Origin: Ectocarpus siliculosus
Lineage: Eukaryota > Sar > Phaeophyceae > Ectocarpales > Ectocarpaceae
Assembly: GCA_000310025.1 (NCBI GenBank)
Contig: FN649734.1
Location: forward strand, 5,665,349-5,729,348
Reading direction: 5' to 3'
Length of the DNA: 64,000 nt
Part shown: piece by piece, positions 26,201 through 36,915 of the stretch
Position numbering within the stretch: the stretch's first letter is position 1
How the letters are laid out: the number at the start of each line of letters is the position of its first letter
The notes under the pieces: model-generated
Seen by the model: the letters and a program-made list of their open reading frames with translations, nothing else
Database searches by the model: none
What the model was told of the DNA's origin: nothing
Made by a program: the position numbers and the translations under genes

Positions 26201-29200
26201 CTTCAATCGTCGCAGTGGGCCCCGTCAAGACTCTTTTAATTTCTGCTAAAGCCGTAAAGCTAATGAAATTCACTCCCACTCTCGCGCAACGTTTTGCGTA
26301 CATGCCATGGTCTCAGCTTCCCCATCATCATCTAAGGATCGCATCTCGTTGTCGACTCTGAAGGCATTTTTTGTTCTCGCGATGATCGATACTGTATTGC
26401 ACCTTGTCGTCGGGGACGATGAGATGAGAGGGCATCCATCCCCGGATCTGGTTGAATGATCAACAAGCCTCGGCAATTCGCCCGAACCCCACCCGTTCGC
26501 CAATAATAAGTCCGTACGAACGTGCTCTTTGACCATCTTTCTTGTCTCGGCTACGACAACGAACGTCATTGGTGACTTCTTCAGGAGTTTGCTTCGGCGC
26601 TCCTCCGAGATAGGATCGGCCTCTTCGCCTCTTCCGCTCCCCGCCTCTCCTCCCTAGCAATGCCCGCCAACTCCCCCCTCCCCAACACCAACGGAGGGAG
26701 AGGGGCGGGAACCGTTCCCGAGAACGGCGCCGCCCCACCCCCCGCCGCCGGTGGAGTGGCGGCGGCGGACGGCAGCAGCAGCAGCGAGGAGGGCAGGGTG
26801 GCCGTGCTGAGGAGCCTGCTTGCGAGGGTGAGGCTCGATGAGGACAGGACGGCGAGGGCGGAGACGAGGGCGAGCTTGATGGCGCTGGTTGAGCCGTCGG
26901 CGGCGGTTCCGGTGCGTGGCTGTGGTTGGTTGGCGTGGCGGCGGGGTGTCCTTGCGTTTGGTGTCGTTTCATGTGTCTGGCCGTTTTCACGAGTGGTCAC
27001 GTCGTCTGACGGTCACGTGTTGTCGTCGTCGTTGTTGTTGTTGCTGTTGCTGTTTTCATTGCCGTCGTTGCTTTTGTCTTCACCTTGGGCGGTGCTTTTG
27101 CTTTTGTCTCTCCTGCCCACCTTTGTCGACGGCTGCATCTTAATCCTAGCTCCCTCGGTGCCGATGCCTTTAAACATGTTAAGCATGACGTAAACGTAAT
27201 GATTAGTGATGTCTTGCAGTAAGGACGTTCGTTTCTTCCCGTGACGTGCTTCCGCTGTTTGTTGGTGGTACTGTATGGCAACGACGCCCCAAGACTGATG
27301 GCTGTATTCTGCGTGCCCACCCATCCACCCACTCACCCACCTTCCTGCATCCTACCTTACCCAATGGTACGTGTTTTGTGCTCCACGCCTCTTGTTTTGG
27401 TCACTGCTGTTTTTTTGCCGCTGGCAACTACCAAATCTATGGAATCTACGAAATGCTGGTATTTTACCAGGGAGACGTGCTGCCGGCGCCTGCGAGAGAA
27501 GTACGCGCGCTGGCGGCCGACGCCCGGTCTCTAGTCTTCGACGTCTGTTTCAAGCCAGTCACCGCGAGGCTAGACACGGTGCCGACCTTGGTGTCCTGGC
27601 AAGAGGAGCACGGGGGAGGGGGTGGGGGTGGGTGGGGCACGGACATGGGGGATGGCGCGGATGAGTACGATACCGTTCCGCAGGTGTACATGACGCAGGT
27701 ATGACTGGCGCGGGAGGCGTGGGGGGCGTGTGTGTGTGTTTGGGCAGGCGATAGGCCTGGTGTTGAGGATACAATAGGTGGCAACTTGTGTGCGAGGAGG
27801 CGTGTTGCATTGGTTCCCGACGCGCAGGTCGGAAGGCGACATGCGCTAGAAATGCAAATACTGAAACCGCCGTTCAAAGAGAAATGGCACTTGTTCTCTA
27901 GAAGAGACAGCTTTTGGTACATAGCTCCCAAAATTTCATTTTTCCACGAAGAATTGCAGTTGACCGTCATGTACAATTTCTGCCCGAACCCGACAAGGTA
28001 TTGTCTGTCGTGAACACCCACTTGCTCTAACAATTGGACTTTCGGGAATGTTGCACCGTTGCGCATTGCTGTCGTGCGCGTGAGTCAGGTGGGGGAACAC
28101 CTGCTGAGCTTGCTGCAGAACCTGGAGCCCTTCGCGAACAGCGACGCTTTCCAAGATGCGGTGGAGCCCACGCAGGACCTGCACCTCCTCACAGAAGCAG
28201 CATGGAGGTAATGCTTTAGGCCTGGCCCCTCACCGTGATCCTCCGCTGAATATTGGAGTATTGATGCTGTATTGGGTGTACAAGAGTATGAGAGTCGGGC
28301 TTGGGGGGTGCTTGCACGAGATGTTTTTAGTGGCTTGGATCAATACCCGTTCACCCGGTTGGTCGTATCCGACTTAGTTGCTCCTTTCTTGGGGGGGGGG
28401 GAATCACCCTCCTCGTATCGCGTTCACGTTCCCCCTCCCCCTCTCCTTGCAGCATTCGAGCAGTTTGTGGGAAGAAAAAGCCGCTCTGTTTGTATTTCGG
28501 AGTACTTGGAACCAGTCCTTTTTTGGTGCGTACACCCTTTATATTTGGACCCTCTAGCGTCACGCCCAGTGGTTGGAAACCGACGGATATCCCCCCATAC
28601 GCACAAGCCTTAACGTTTTGGGGGGCAAGGTCACGTGTCCCCGGCTACCACCCGATGGACCATGCCATGGGGCCATGGGGTGCCCCTTTGCGAAAATGTA
28701 TTTGTAGGCTGAGATTGCTGCCGCCTTAAAGGACTGGTGAGTTGGTCCCTATCTTTCATCCGATCTACGCGTAAGACATGCATGGCGGTGATGTCGCCAT
28801 TCTCTAACCTAACCCTGCTGGCGTCCGCATCGGCATTTTTGTCTGCAACAAGAGGTGCAGAGAGCACCACAATTACTTCACCTCTTTTTCGAGAACTCCC
28901 GGCGACATGCATGTGCGAAACGACAATGCCCCCCCGCCGCTTCCACCCCAGGGACTGCGGGCTAGCCTTGGATCTGGGAGAATCCGACCTCATGCTGCTG
29001 GAAACCTTGTCTGGCGCGAAAGCATCCACGGAGCCTCCGAAACACCGCTCTGCGTACAGTGACAATGCGGAGGGTGGCAACAATGATGAAGACGGAGAGG
29101 GGGAGGAGGAGGAGGAAGAGGGAGAAGCGGCCAAGTTCTGTACGGCGTGGTTACTGTGCGTCGGGAGCGCCACGGTCGGATGCTTGTTGGCCAAGGTGAG

Positions 29201-30656
29201 GTCGTTGCGGTGAAATCCGGCACGTTTCAAGACATTGCGGTGAAACATGGCCATGGAGGACACGGTGCAAGTACACTGGGGGTTGCGACGGTGGAAACGG
29301 TTTTGGTACATACAGATACGATGTGGAATTTTTACTCATTGGCAATGAAATGTTACGGCGTAGCCCTCAGGGTCTGCTAGGCTGTTGAAGATCTCCGTCA
29401 AGATGTTGACTGACGGGTCAGAGTCGAGGACAGAATGACCATGTAGCGTGACGTCATGAAACGAGGCCGTACTGGCTGTAACGGTAACACCTCCGCATTT
29501 GCGTTTGCTGCACTTGGCGAACTTTTGCCGGCCCGCCCACGCCAGAATGCTTCGTGTATCAGAAGAGTTGCCCGTAGTACGTGAAATATTTCCCCTTTCT
29601 GTTGTCTCTGGAAGTGCAAGCCATGACTCCCCCCCCCCCCACCCCCCCCCCCAAAAAATTTTGGCGGGGGCCCCCCCCCCGGTTTTTTTCCCCCCCCCAC
29701 CCCCCGAGGAAAGGCAAAAACCCCCGGGGGGGGACCCTTAAAACCTTTTCAAAGGCCCCCCCCCCCTTGGATTCCCCCCCCCCCCTTTTTTGGAAAAAAT
29801 TTACCCGGTGGGTGGTCCCCAGAGGGGAGGGGGGGCGACCCCTTTTGGAAAAGGAAAAATTGCCGGGGGAAAAAAAAAATTGGGGGGTTTTTTTTTTTTA
29901 AAAAAAAAAAGAGAACCCAAACCCCCTTCTGGGCTTTGGAAAATGGAGGGGGGGGAAAAAGTTTTTTTAGGGGGAAGGGGGTTTTGGTNNNNNNNNNNNN
30001 NNNNNNNNNNNNNNNNNNNNNNNNNNNNNNNNNNNNNNNNNNNNNNNNNNNNNNNNNNNNNNNNNNNNNNNNNNNNNNNNNNNNNNNNTTGGGGGAAAAA
30101 ATCCCCTTTTGGGGGGCCTTCTAAAAAGGGGCCTTTTTGGGTTTAAAGGTAAACCCCCCCCATTTGGTTTTTGGGCCCTTGGGGAAATTTTTCCGGCCCC
30201 CCCCCCCCAAAAATTTTTTTTTTTTCAAAAGATTTCCCCGTAATCCGAAAAATTTTCCCCCTTTTTTTTTTTTTGGAAAGGCAAACCATGACCCCCCCCC
30301 CCCCCCCCCCCCCCTCGCAATACTTGTTGCCGGCGTCGCTCCCGCAGGTTCTATCACTCCCCCAACTCAGCGAGAGAGGCACAAAGCACCTGGAGGCAGA
30401 CCTTAAGTACCTATCGAACGTACTCCACGCCTTGGATCTACCCGCTCCGTCTGTTCTGGAACACGTTAGCCTGCTGGCTGGTCTCAGCAGGGATGAGGCT
30501 GCGACCCATCTGGTACAGGAGACAGTTGCCGGTGAGATACAAGATTGGGGAGCTTTTGTTGTTGATAGAGAAGCAAGTGACGCAAACGCACATCCTGGTC
30601 TTGTGAAATGGACGGAGGTGTACAAGTTTTTCTTAGGGGTAGGGGTGTTTGGTTGA
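18063..30656 (+). CDS. COG7, conserved oligomeric Golgi complex subunit 7
   Basis: COG7 belongs to the COG complex lobe B, which tethers vesicles recycling within the Golgi and keeps glycosylation enzymes in place. Exons: 18063-18235, 19099-19288, 19929-20071, 20831-20990, 21585-21800, 22411-22527, 22905-23065, 23647-23779, 24271-24402, a probable micro-exon 25181-25214, 25678-25841, 26585-26911, 27471-27698, 28089-28207, 28952-29195 and 30348-30656. Phases agree throughout and total 949 residues; animal COG7 is about 770, the excess being Gly/Ser-rich inserts in the exons at 26.6, 27.5 and 29.0 kb. Matches to the family in order: DDFDVKGWIN at the start, VDRVEAAIKTLNGEL, LARLDLVKTNMGDC, the LETLLKPKL helix, YAAMYRQLGRTDVF, the LLSLLQNLEPF segment and the terminal LKYLSNVLHALDL. 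The N-terminal part is coiled-coil-like. The second exon has a triple NAGNAG acceptor (19099, 19102 or 19105). The last intron contains the assembly artefact at 29.4-30.3 kb. Confidence 0.93.
19315..19518. mobile_element. MITE, family A, in COG7 intron 2
   Basis: A 204-bp element bounded by gtgacacaagatacca and its near complement ending tcttgtgtcac. It starts 26 bp after the end of COG7 exon 2 (19288). It shares termini and the core gagagcttttcgaaaacg with the copy at 15,668. No coding capacity. No convincing target-site duplication can be seen. Confidence 0.85.
23143..23223. repeat. GTT microsatellite
   Basis: About 26 almost uninterrupted GTT units in the COG7 intron after the exon ending at 23065. 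Spurious poly-Leu and poly-Asn ORFs come from it. Confidence 0.9.
23878..23901. repeat. short telomere-like tract
   Basis: Three CCCCTAA/CTCTAA-type units inside a COG7 intron. Too short and variant to be functional telomere; probably a fortuitous or repair-derived tract. Confidence 0.5.
29423..30347. other. misassembled, falsely duplicated gap flanks
   Basis: Sequence 29,640-29,988 has base runs smeared into homopolymers but keeps, in order, the landmarks of 30,313-30,652: the COG7 last exon's ccttaagtacct becomes cccttaaaacct, cgccttggatct becomes ccccttggattc, and tttttcttaggggtaggggtg becomes a smeared equivalent. In the same way 30,089-30,300 is a smeared copy of 29,423-29,630. The overlapping segments are 566 and 564 bp long. 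ORFs in the smeared sequence are artefacts. Confidence 0.9.
29989..30088. other. assembly gap, 100 N
   Basis: A run of exactly 100 N in the last COG7 intron. Because both flanks contain the same locus, the true gap size is negative (overlapping contig ends). Confidence 0.97.
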
Positions 30657-31429
30657 GAGAGAGGTCTACGAAGAGAGATGAGGGATACAACGAGTGGGCG
30701 CGAGAGAAGTCATGACAAGGGTGGCTGAGAAAGTGTTGGTGAGGTTGGGAGATGATTGAGGACTGTAATGTTGTGAGCTGAAAATGGATTTGCATCTATG
30801 ATAGGATCGAGATTTTTTTGAATCAATATCAGGTGGAACGAATCTCGTGGATGATCCATGATCTCGTCAGTATTGTAAAGCAAATGGAGAGCAACTGACA
30901 GAGGGAAGAGGCTGAAATGTTGCACACATTCGTGGACCCTCGGTAGGGTGGATGCGTGCAAGGCAGGTTCACACGCCCACTACAATATCGAGCACCGCCC
31001 GATCTAAAGCATGAAAAACAACTTGATAGCATTGTTTTCTGTGCCAAACAAGATATTTCACCCGCCCTATAGAGCTGTAGAGGGCCCTGGATTGCGTTTG
31101 GCGACCAAGTGAGGGATCAATTCCGCGACATGGCTTAGCTGTCGGGTGTGCGTGGAACGTGCTGTGGATAAGCAAAAGGCGGGCATAGATAGTGTCCCGA
31201 GATTACAAGGATGGGCACGAACACCGAGCGAAAGAACAGAGGGATGCTTCGTTTCAGGAAAGACGATATATGACGACGACGCCTGACTAAGGCGTTGCAC
31301 CGGTACATGGGGTGAGGGAAGGGCCATGACATGTCGCGTGCGTTACTTGGGGTAGGGATGACAAAAACACGGAACCCCCAGGCGTACTCCGTTCTATGCA
31401 TGAATCCTTCCTCCTCCGTCCCTGTTTCA

Positions 31430-31790
31430 ATTACACCCCCCTCCACCGGGTATCCCCCTCCCCTCTGTGTGTGCCATCGGGGTTGGGTTTTTGTCGCTTG
31501 GCAACGACGTTGTAAAACAAGCCGAACACTTCGTGAGCTCGGCAACCAGGTTGTCGTTTTTTTTTTTGCTCTTTTTTTTTGTTGTTGCGGTTCTCATAGT
31601 GGTGGCCGAGTAGATTGTGTTGTGCGGGGTCGAGAACCCTTACTCCGCGCAAAGGGGATGATCGCACCACGTTGTGTTGAAATGGTCAAGCACCCTCGAG
31701 GCAGTTATACAGTGCTTATTTACAGTCTCTGGAAGTGAAAGCACCAGAAAAAATTTTAAGTCATACGCAGCTGTCATCAGTACGCAAAGA
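31430..31790 (+). repeat. dispersed repeat C, copy 1
   Basis: Shares with 56,200-56,505 a series of near-identical blocks: cttggcaacgacgttgtaaa, actccgcgcaaaggggatga, accacgttgtgttgaaat, caccctcgaggcagtta, tctctggaagtgaaagca and tacgcagctgtcat. Spacing differs by small indels. No coding motif is seen; it may be part of an unrecognised transposon. Confidence 0.75.
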
Positions 31791-32471
31791 AGCTTGAGTA
31801 CCCCCTCCCCCCCCCCCCCCCCCCCGGCATCCCCTGCTCGTGTGTGACGTTACAGGCTACGGGGCCGCTGGAATTGTCCTGACGAAGGTGGAGCGACGAC
31901 TAGCGGAAGCAAGAGGCATCGCTCATCCTTGATGCTTCGGATGTGGTGTTGAGGTCATTATTAATAACGCAACTTTGCTTTGTCGTCCTATTCCTCCGGA
32001 TGAGGGTGGAGGATCCTCAAAGGCCGCTTCGAATGTGTCAGGGGGGTTTGCTTGTTTCGACGTTTGAGTTGATGGCTTCGTGTGTGAGGCCCACGGCCAC
32101 TCTTGCTCGTGTGTGCTCAGCGCGTCTGCAACGTTGGTGAGGTTTGATGGTTCGCGTAGATTGAGCATCTCTCCTCCTCCCTTAGTCTACAGAGTGAGAA
32201 ATGCGTCTATCTTGATTGTGTTACAGTATGCCTGGATGTTCCCCCCCCCTCCCAGTGTTGAATCGTTATGAAGGTTGGCACCGAAGCGACGGGAGCAGAA
32301 CCCCTACATATTCACCAGCTGAGAACTTTTCCTGTTTGTGAAAATGGACGAAATACTATGAGAACATCATATTGGCTAGTCGGCAGTCGTCCAAGCTGAC
32401 TATAGCACATGGGGACTCTAGAAGGAGGGCTTTCGCACGCGCAAGGTTTTCGCTCAGGGACTGGTTTGTGC

Positions 32472-32544
32472 TGGGAATATTTTGTTTCATCTCGTGTGGC
32501 GAGGTCTGTTGGGAATATTTTGTTTCATCTCGTGTGGCGAGGTC
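32472..32544. repeat. two tandem 35-bp copies
   Basis: A 35-bp unit starting tgggaatattttgtttcatc occurs identically at 32472-32506 and 32510-32544, separated by tgt. The downstream stretch to about 32,680 resembles 41,395-41,530 (aatccgaccact/atccgaccac, then ctctcagtcgct), another dispersed repeat. Confidence 0.85.
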
Positions 32545-33566
32545 GAGTATGGAACGAATCCGACCACTGTGTGCAGGTTAGCGGCTTCGTCTCAGGCCAT
32601 CTTATCCTTTTTCTCTCAGTCGCTCGCTGTCACTCACTCACTCTGGCAGCACTGGAAAAGAAAGAGAGAACGCATGCACTGCTTGCTGCTGCTGAACAAC
32701 AATCTTGACAAGGAGGGCAACAGCAGTACAGTTTTCAGGCAATGGTCGGTATCTGCAAGATGTACCCTTCCAGAAGGCCACAGGATCGAATACCATCACA
32801 CTAGCCCACCCTGGGGAGACGTGAACGCATGGTCCGGTTGGGGCTTCCACGCCACTTTTCTCCCCGGCACTTCCGTGCAGTTTTCTCGGGGTGGGGGTTG
32901 TTGTTAGAAATTTCAAAGACACCGTCAAAAGCCCAGTCTCCAGGCGCAGAAGAACTCGAAAGTTCCACTTTGTATTTCGAAATAACCAGAAAATTTTGTT
33001 CAACTTCTGCTGGAGGGTGTACTTTTCAGAGAGGAAATCTGAGACCAGATTTCGATAGCTCTTGGAATTTGCCAGGTACCGCGTCTTCCAAAATTAAAAA
33101 ATATCAAGAAACGACGAAGTTATGCCCCATAAACGATTCTAAAATAAATAGTAGAAGAGGAATGAATATCAAAGTAGCTAGAGACTGTGGCGCAGAGGGA
33201 GCAGAAGAGAGTAAAAATACAACCGACGGCAACATGGACGACGTACAGGTTTGAAAGACGAAATACTGGGGGAAAGACAAGGCCAAGTATCAACCGCACG
33301 CCCCGGAGCTCGAAAGGGTGGCGTCCGAGAGTATCATCTCTATCGCGTGCTGCAAGGGAAAGCAAGCGGCATTCATTTCCGTTGAAGGATAATAGGAGAT
33401 GGGGGGAGGGTGACCACTGCTTTGTCCATCCTTGCTTGTTGGTTTCGTGACAACGCAGTCGCTACATGTCTCGAATCATGCAACGACGGATTACTTCGCT
33501 GTGATTTCAGCAGTTAGTAGTTCGCTTGGCTTTGGCGCGCTGCATGGCCAAAGCACCACTACACAC

Positions 33567-33635
33567 CAAAGACTATGACTATAATAACCAGGTTATTATA
33601 GTCATATTCTTTGGTTATTATAGTCATAGTCTTTG
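33567..33635. repeat. perfect 24-bp inverted repeat, hairpin
   Basis: Arms 33567-33590 and 33612-33635 are exact reverse complements (caaagactatgactataata... and its complement) around a 21-nt loop. The loop itself contains another copy of ttattatagtcat from the right arm, so alternative pairings are possible. No MITE-like termini are seen around it. Confidence 0.9.
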
Positions 33636-33649
33636 CTCACACTACAAAG

Positions 33650-33890
33650 AGTCCGGCGGCACCGCAGTTTCCTTGGCTTCGGAACCACCCCCCCCGTAAA
33701 CACAACTCAACGCCTTCATCAGCAGCAGCCTTTCTCGGTAAACGCATTACCGATCCTTCCCTAAAGAGTATTTTGTTTTTGCTCGATCCGCCAACAGAGC
33801 AGTGCCATATTGTCCATCACAATCTTCGTGAAAAAAACACGAAAGAAATGGGAATGCGCGTGCTTTGCCACACAAAATACTGAAATCGTA
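33650..33890 (+). repeat. dispersed repeat D, copy 1
   Basis: Diverged similarity to 55,450-55,690: blocks tctcggtaaacgcat / tctcggtagacgcat, atcacaatcttcgtgaaa / atcacaatcttggtgaaa and gtgctttgccaca / gtgctttgtcaca occur in the same order. Not recognisable as coding. Confidence 0.65.
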
Positions 33891-34614
33891 TGCATAGCCT
33901 CCGTTTCGCACTAGTCTAAAAAGCCGACTCATGTTTTTTTTGTTCTTAATATGACACAACGAATCCATCTCTGTCATAGAAAAGAGTCTGAGACAGATTA
34001 GCAATGAATTCATAGCGTCAGAAAGTACCTGTATGTCTACGATTTCCCAGATAGCATATAGGGACATCTCCCCTGCGGGTAACAGGCTCAACAAGACAGT
34101 TTGGCAGCTGTCTTGTGTGTCTCATATATGTTATGTTGGGAAGGTGCAGAAGAAAAATGTGAACGAAGCAAAATCTGTGTTTGTGGCAAGGAAGAAAGAA
34201 ATAGCGGGGAAGTTTCGTTGGGGGGATGGACAAGCAAGGAGGGCGGGGATGTAGCAGAGGAGTGGAACATCGGTAGAGCAGTAGCAGCAAGACAGAGTGC
34301 ACACCGCAGTTTGATTCTGAGAGGCGAAAGCGCGATCGGCCAAAGTTCACCACGCGTTAGGCAAAGGTCAGGGGTGGGCCTCCGTTATTAGGTGACTGAG
34401 CGAAGAAGACACTAGGGTGTTTGCGGACGGATCTTTGATCACAACAAAACCTTTGTTTCGATAGGTCTTGGAAATCGGGAGCACGTTCAGTTCGGAATCA
34501 AGATCTGAACTGCCTCTCGCTGCTCTCCTCTTTTTGGATGTGTTTCAAGAAGTCATTACTGTGACGTCACACCTCACGCCGTTTGCCCTCCATTTTTTCT
34601 TTTTTTCTGAATCC

Positions 34615-34945
34615 CGGCGTATTAGTATTTTTTTTTTTTTTTGTTCTTCACTTCAAATCAGCGCTCACAGCACTAGTGCCGTTTATTCCAACCCGTGGTC
34701 ACACAGAAGAGCCCCTCTCTACCCTCCCCTTCTGCGGTACTTTGCCTTCAATTTTTAATGCGAGAAGAGTTCAGCACTCTCTTCCCTCTGTGTACACACG
34801 AACTAGCGCTATCCACTTGGCCAGGAGCGGAGGCGAGAGAAAAACTCACTTTGCAAGAAAAGCTCGCCTACGCCGGGATTCGAACCCCTGACCTGACCTC
34901 TAGAAGGTTACGGGGCCACCAACTAGACCACCGGGGCGACCGGCT
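34615..34945 (-). mobile_element. tRNA-derived SINE, copy 1
   Basis: On the minus strand, a tRNA-like head with canonical Pol III A and B boxes is followed by a body of about 230 bp and an A-rich tail (plus-strand poly-T at 34,628-34,642). The body is repeated in opposite orientation at 34,950-35,235. Head, body and A-tail in this order are the hallmark of a SINE. Confidence 0.75.
34868..34941 (-). tRNA. tRNA-like SINE head, not a working tRNA
   Basis: The A box tggtctagttgg (34930-34919) and B box ggttcgaatcc (34886-34876) are perfect matches to internal Pol III promoter consensus. The acceptor ends do not pair convincingly and the anticodon arm is weak, with no certain anticodon. Best read as a tRNA pseudogene heading the SINE. 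Confidence 0.6.
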
Positions 34946-34949
34946 AGTG

Positions 34950-35235
34950 TGCGAGCTTGCAGAGTGAGTTTTTCTCTCCTACCGATCCTGGCCTGCTGGG
35001 CAGAAAGGGCTGTTTGTTGTGTACACAGACACAGAGGGGAGAGAGAAGAGTGCTGCACTCTTCTCGCACTAAAATAGGAAGAGAGAGTATCACAGGAGGA
35101 GGGGTGGGGGTAGGGGCCCTCAGGAACCCTTCCTCTGTGTGTGACCGTGGGCGGGTTGAAGTGACCGGCATAACAAACAAGTGCTGTGAGCGCTGATTTT
35201 TGAAGTGAAAACCACAAAAAAATAAAACAAAATAT
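34950..35235 (+). mobile_element. tRNA-derived SINE, copy 2, headless
   Basis: An inverted, diverged copy of the 34.6-34.9 kb body: gagtgagtttttctct, tgtgtacacagac, ctcttctcgcactaaaat, ctctgtgtgtgaccgtggg and gtgctgtgagcgctgattt occur in the same order, ending in an A-rich tail (35,212-35,232). Its own tRNA head is missing or replaced by the head of copy 1, giving a head-to-head pair. Confidence 0.7.
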
Positions 35236-36915
35236 CCGGCAAGTCGGTGCCAAGCGATATCACCGGTCATTCACGCGGCCGATTGCGACCCTATGATCTA
35301 ATGTATACCCCTACCCGCGATGACGATCGATTATTATGTTGTATTCGTTATCCCGGGGTATTTATTTCCAGAGACGACAATATGTTCCGACCACGCGCGT
35401 TCCATGTGGTGTGTGTATTGTCGTCTCCACATAGACTTGTCGCGCTGCTGTTGGTTATCAGCGTGCAAGCGAGAAGGGCATCATGTTGTGCTCAAGGGTT
35501 GATTGTGGAGCATGTGTGATGTATGTGCGCGTGTGAAGTCTTTCCCTCGTGCTGTGTTGCAAAGTGGCATGACATAATCAGTAGTGCACTTTGCGATCTT
35601 ACCTCCATCCAATAATATTTTGGATGCTTTTGAGGGAAACAACTCTGGGTTGCGGTTCGAACTCTCGTTTCAATTTTATTGATAGTCTACCTAACATATT
35701 TGTAGTTTTTTTCCTGTTTTTTTCGCTTAATTTTCCGAGATGATATGATAGTCCGCTTTTCTGATAAAAGAGTAATCGATGTAGTAGGCCCTTTTTTGGA
35801 AAGTTTCAAATAAACGTGGTCTTCTCATCATGCCCAAGAAGAAGTAGACTACAATCAGAACAGGGACTTCTTTTTGTGGATCTTCCACTTCTAACTCTCT
35901 CTGCGTCTGGGTGACTAGTATGTCTGGGTGCTAAACAGCAAGGACCAGCCCTGATCAGGGCTTGTGGTGAATTCTGGCTGCATGCTGGGCATGCGAGGAG
36001 TAGAAAGGCAATATCAAGGAAGAACAACGGGGAGGAGCAGCAGCCTGGTTCTGTTCTGTGGACGGACTACTACTCTGCTAAAGGTGATTACAAGGAAGAG
36101 GTGCGCACCTGATTACACTGATGGCGTTGTTGAGCACTCGAGCTGCTTGATTCTTGCGTCCATCCCTTTTTCTTGTGCTGCTTGCTCTTTATCATCATCG
36201 TACAACAGTCGGCTTTCGGTCCGTCACGTTTTTCTCTCCGCCCGTGATGTCGGCTCCCGATGAGCAGCGAGGTAGCAACGACTCTGCTCCTTCGAGCCTT
36301 GTCCACCTGCCCATCCTGATGATTCGGTATTGCGTAGCAAGCCTACAGCAGTATCTGGTGTTGTTAGAATACGGTGGTTGGGGCGATTTGGTTTGGGCGA
36401 TTTGGTTTGGGCGTCAACAACAGCTGCAAAATCGAGATACAGAGTAGAGTAGGTCAGCCATGAGTGAGTGTGACGGCGTGCCTTTGACACCCACATGGAC
36501 GGGTAGAGGCAATGTGCTGTGTCCATTCTTCAAGGCATATATGTATGCATATACATACCAGGTGTAAATAGGGCCTGGAGGTGGCCTTTCTAACAATCCG
36601 CACCCACTGCGTCGTGGCATCTTCTTCCAATATTGCTGCGAAGGTCTGTCTCTATCTACAGTCTGCCCTCTATTTGTTCGCTCTCTCTCTGTCTATCCCT
36701 CTCTCTCTCCCTCTCCCTTTCTCTCTCTAGTCTAGGCGCCCACACACAACATTATTCATTCGCTCAGCTCACACACTTCAATAGCCGACAAGTGGTGGGT
36801 AGCGCCTGGATGCACATTCATTCATTCATGCCATGTGGTCTTTCCGACACGCGTGCTCCGATGCCCGTTTAGACTATCCCAAATATTCCGCACAATGCAT
36901 GCTGATGTAAATAGA

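Larger units (their letters stand above)
30657..36915. other. intergenic, repeat-rich, no gene seen
   Basis: About 6.3 kb without a supportable protein gene. It contains the dispersed repeats near 31.4, 32.5 and 33.65 kb, a perfect hairpin at 33.57 kb, the SINE pair at 34.6-35.2 kb and CT-rich microsatellite DNA at 36.66-36.73 kb. All remaining ORFs are short and motif-free. Confidence 0.5.

Noticed and set aside
29581-30146. ORFs with poly-Pro, poly-Lys and poly-Gly around the gap
   Set aside because: Translations of homopolymer-smeared duplicate sequence, partly through Ns.
34868-34941. A functional tRNA gene
   Set aside because: Pol III boxes are perfect but acceptor and anticodon stems pair poorly, and it is attached to a repeated body with an A-tail.
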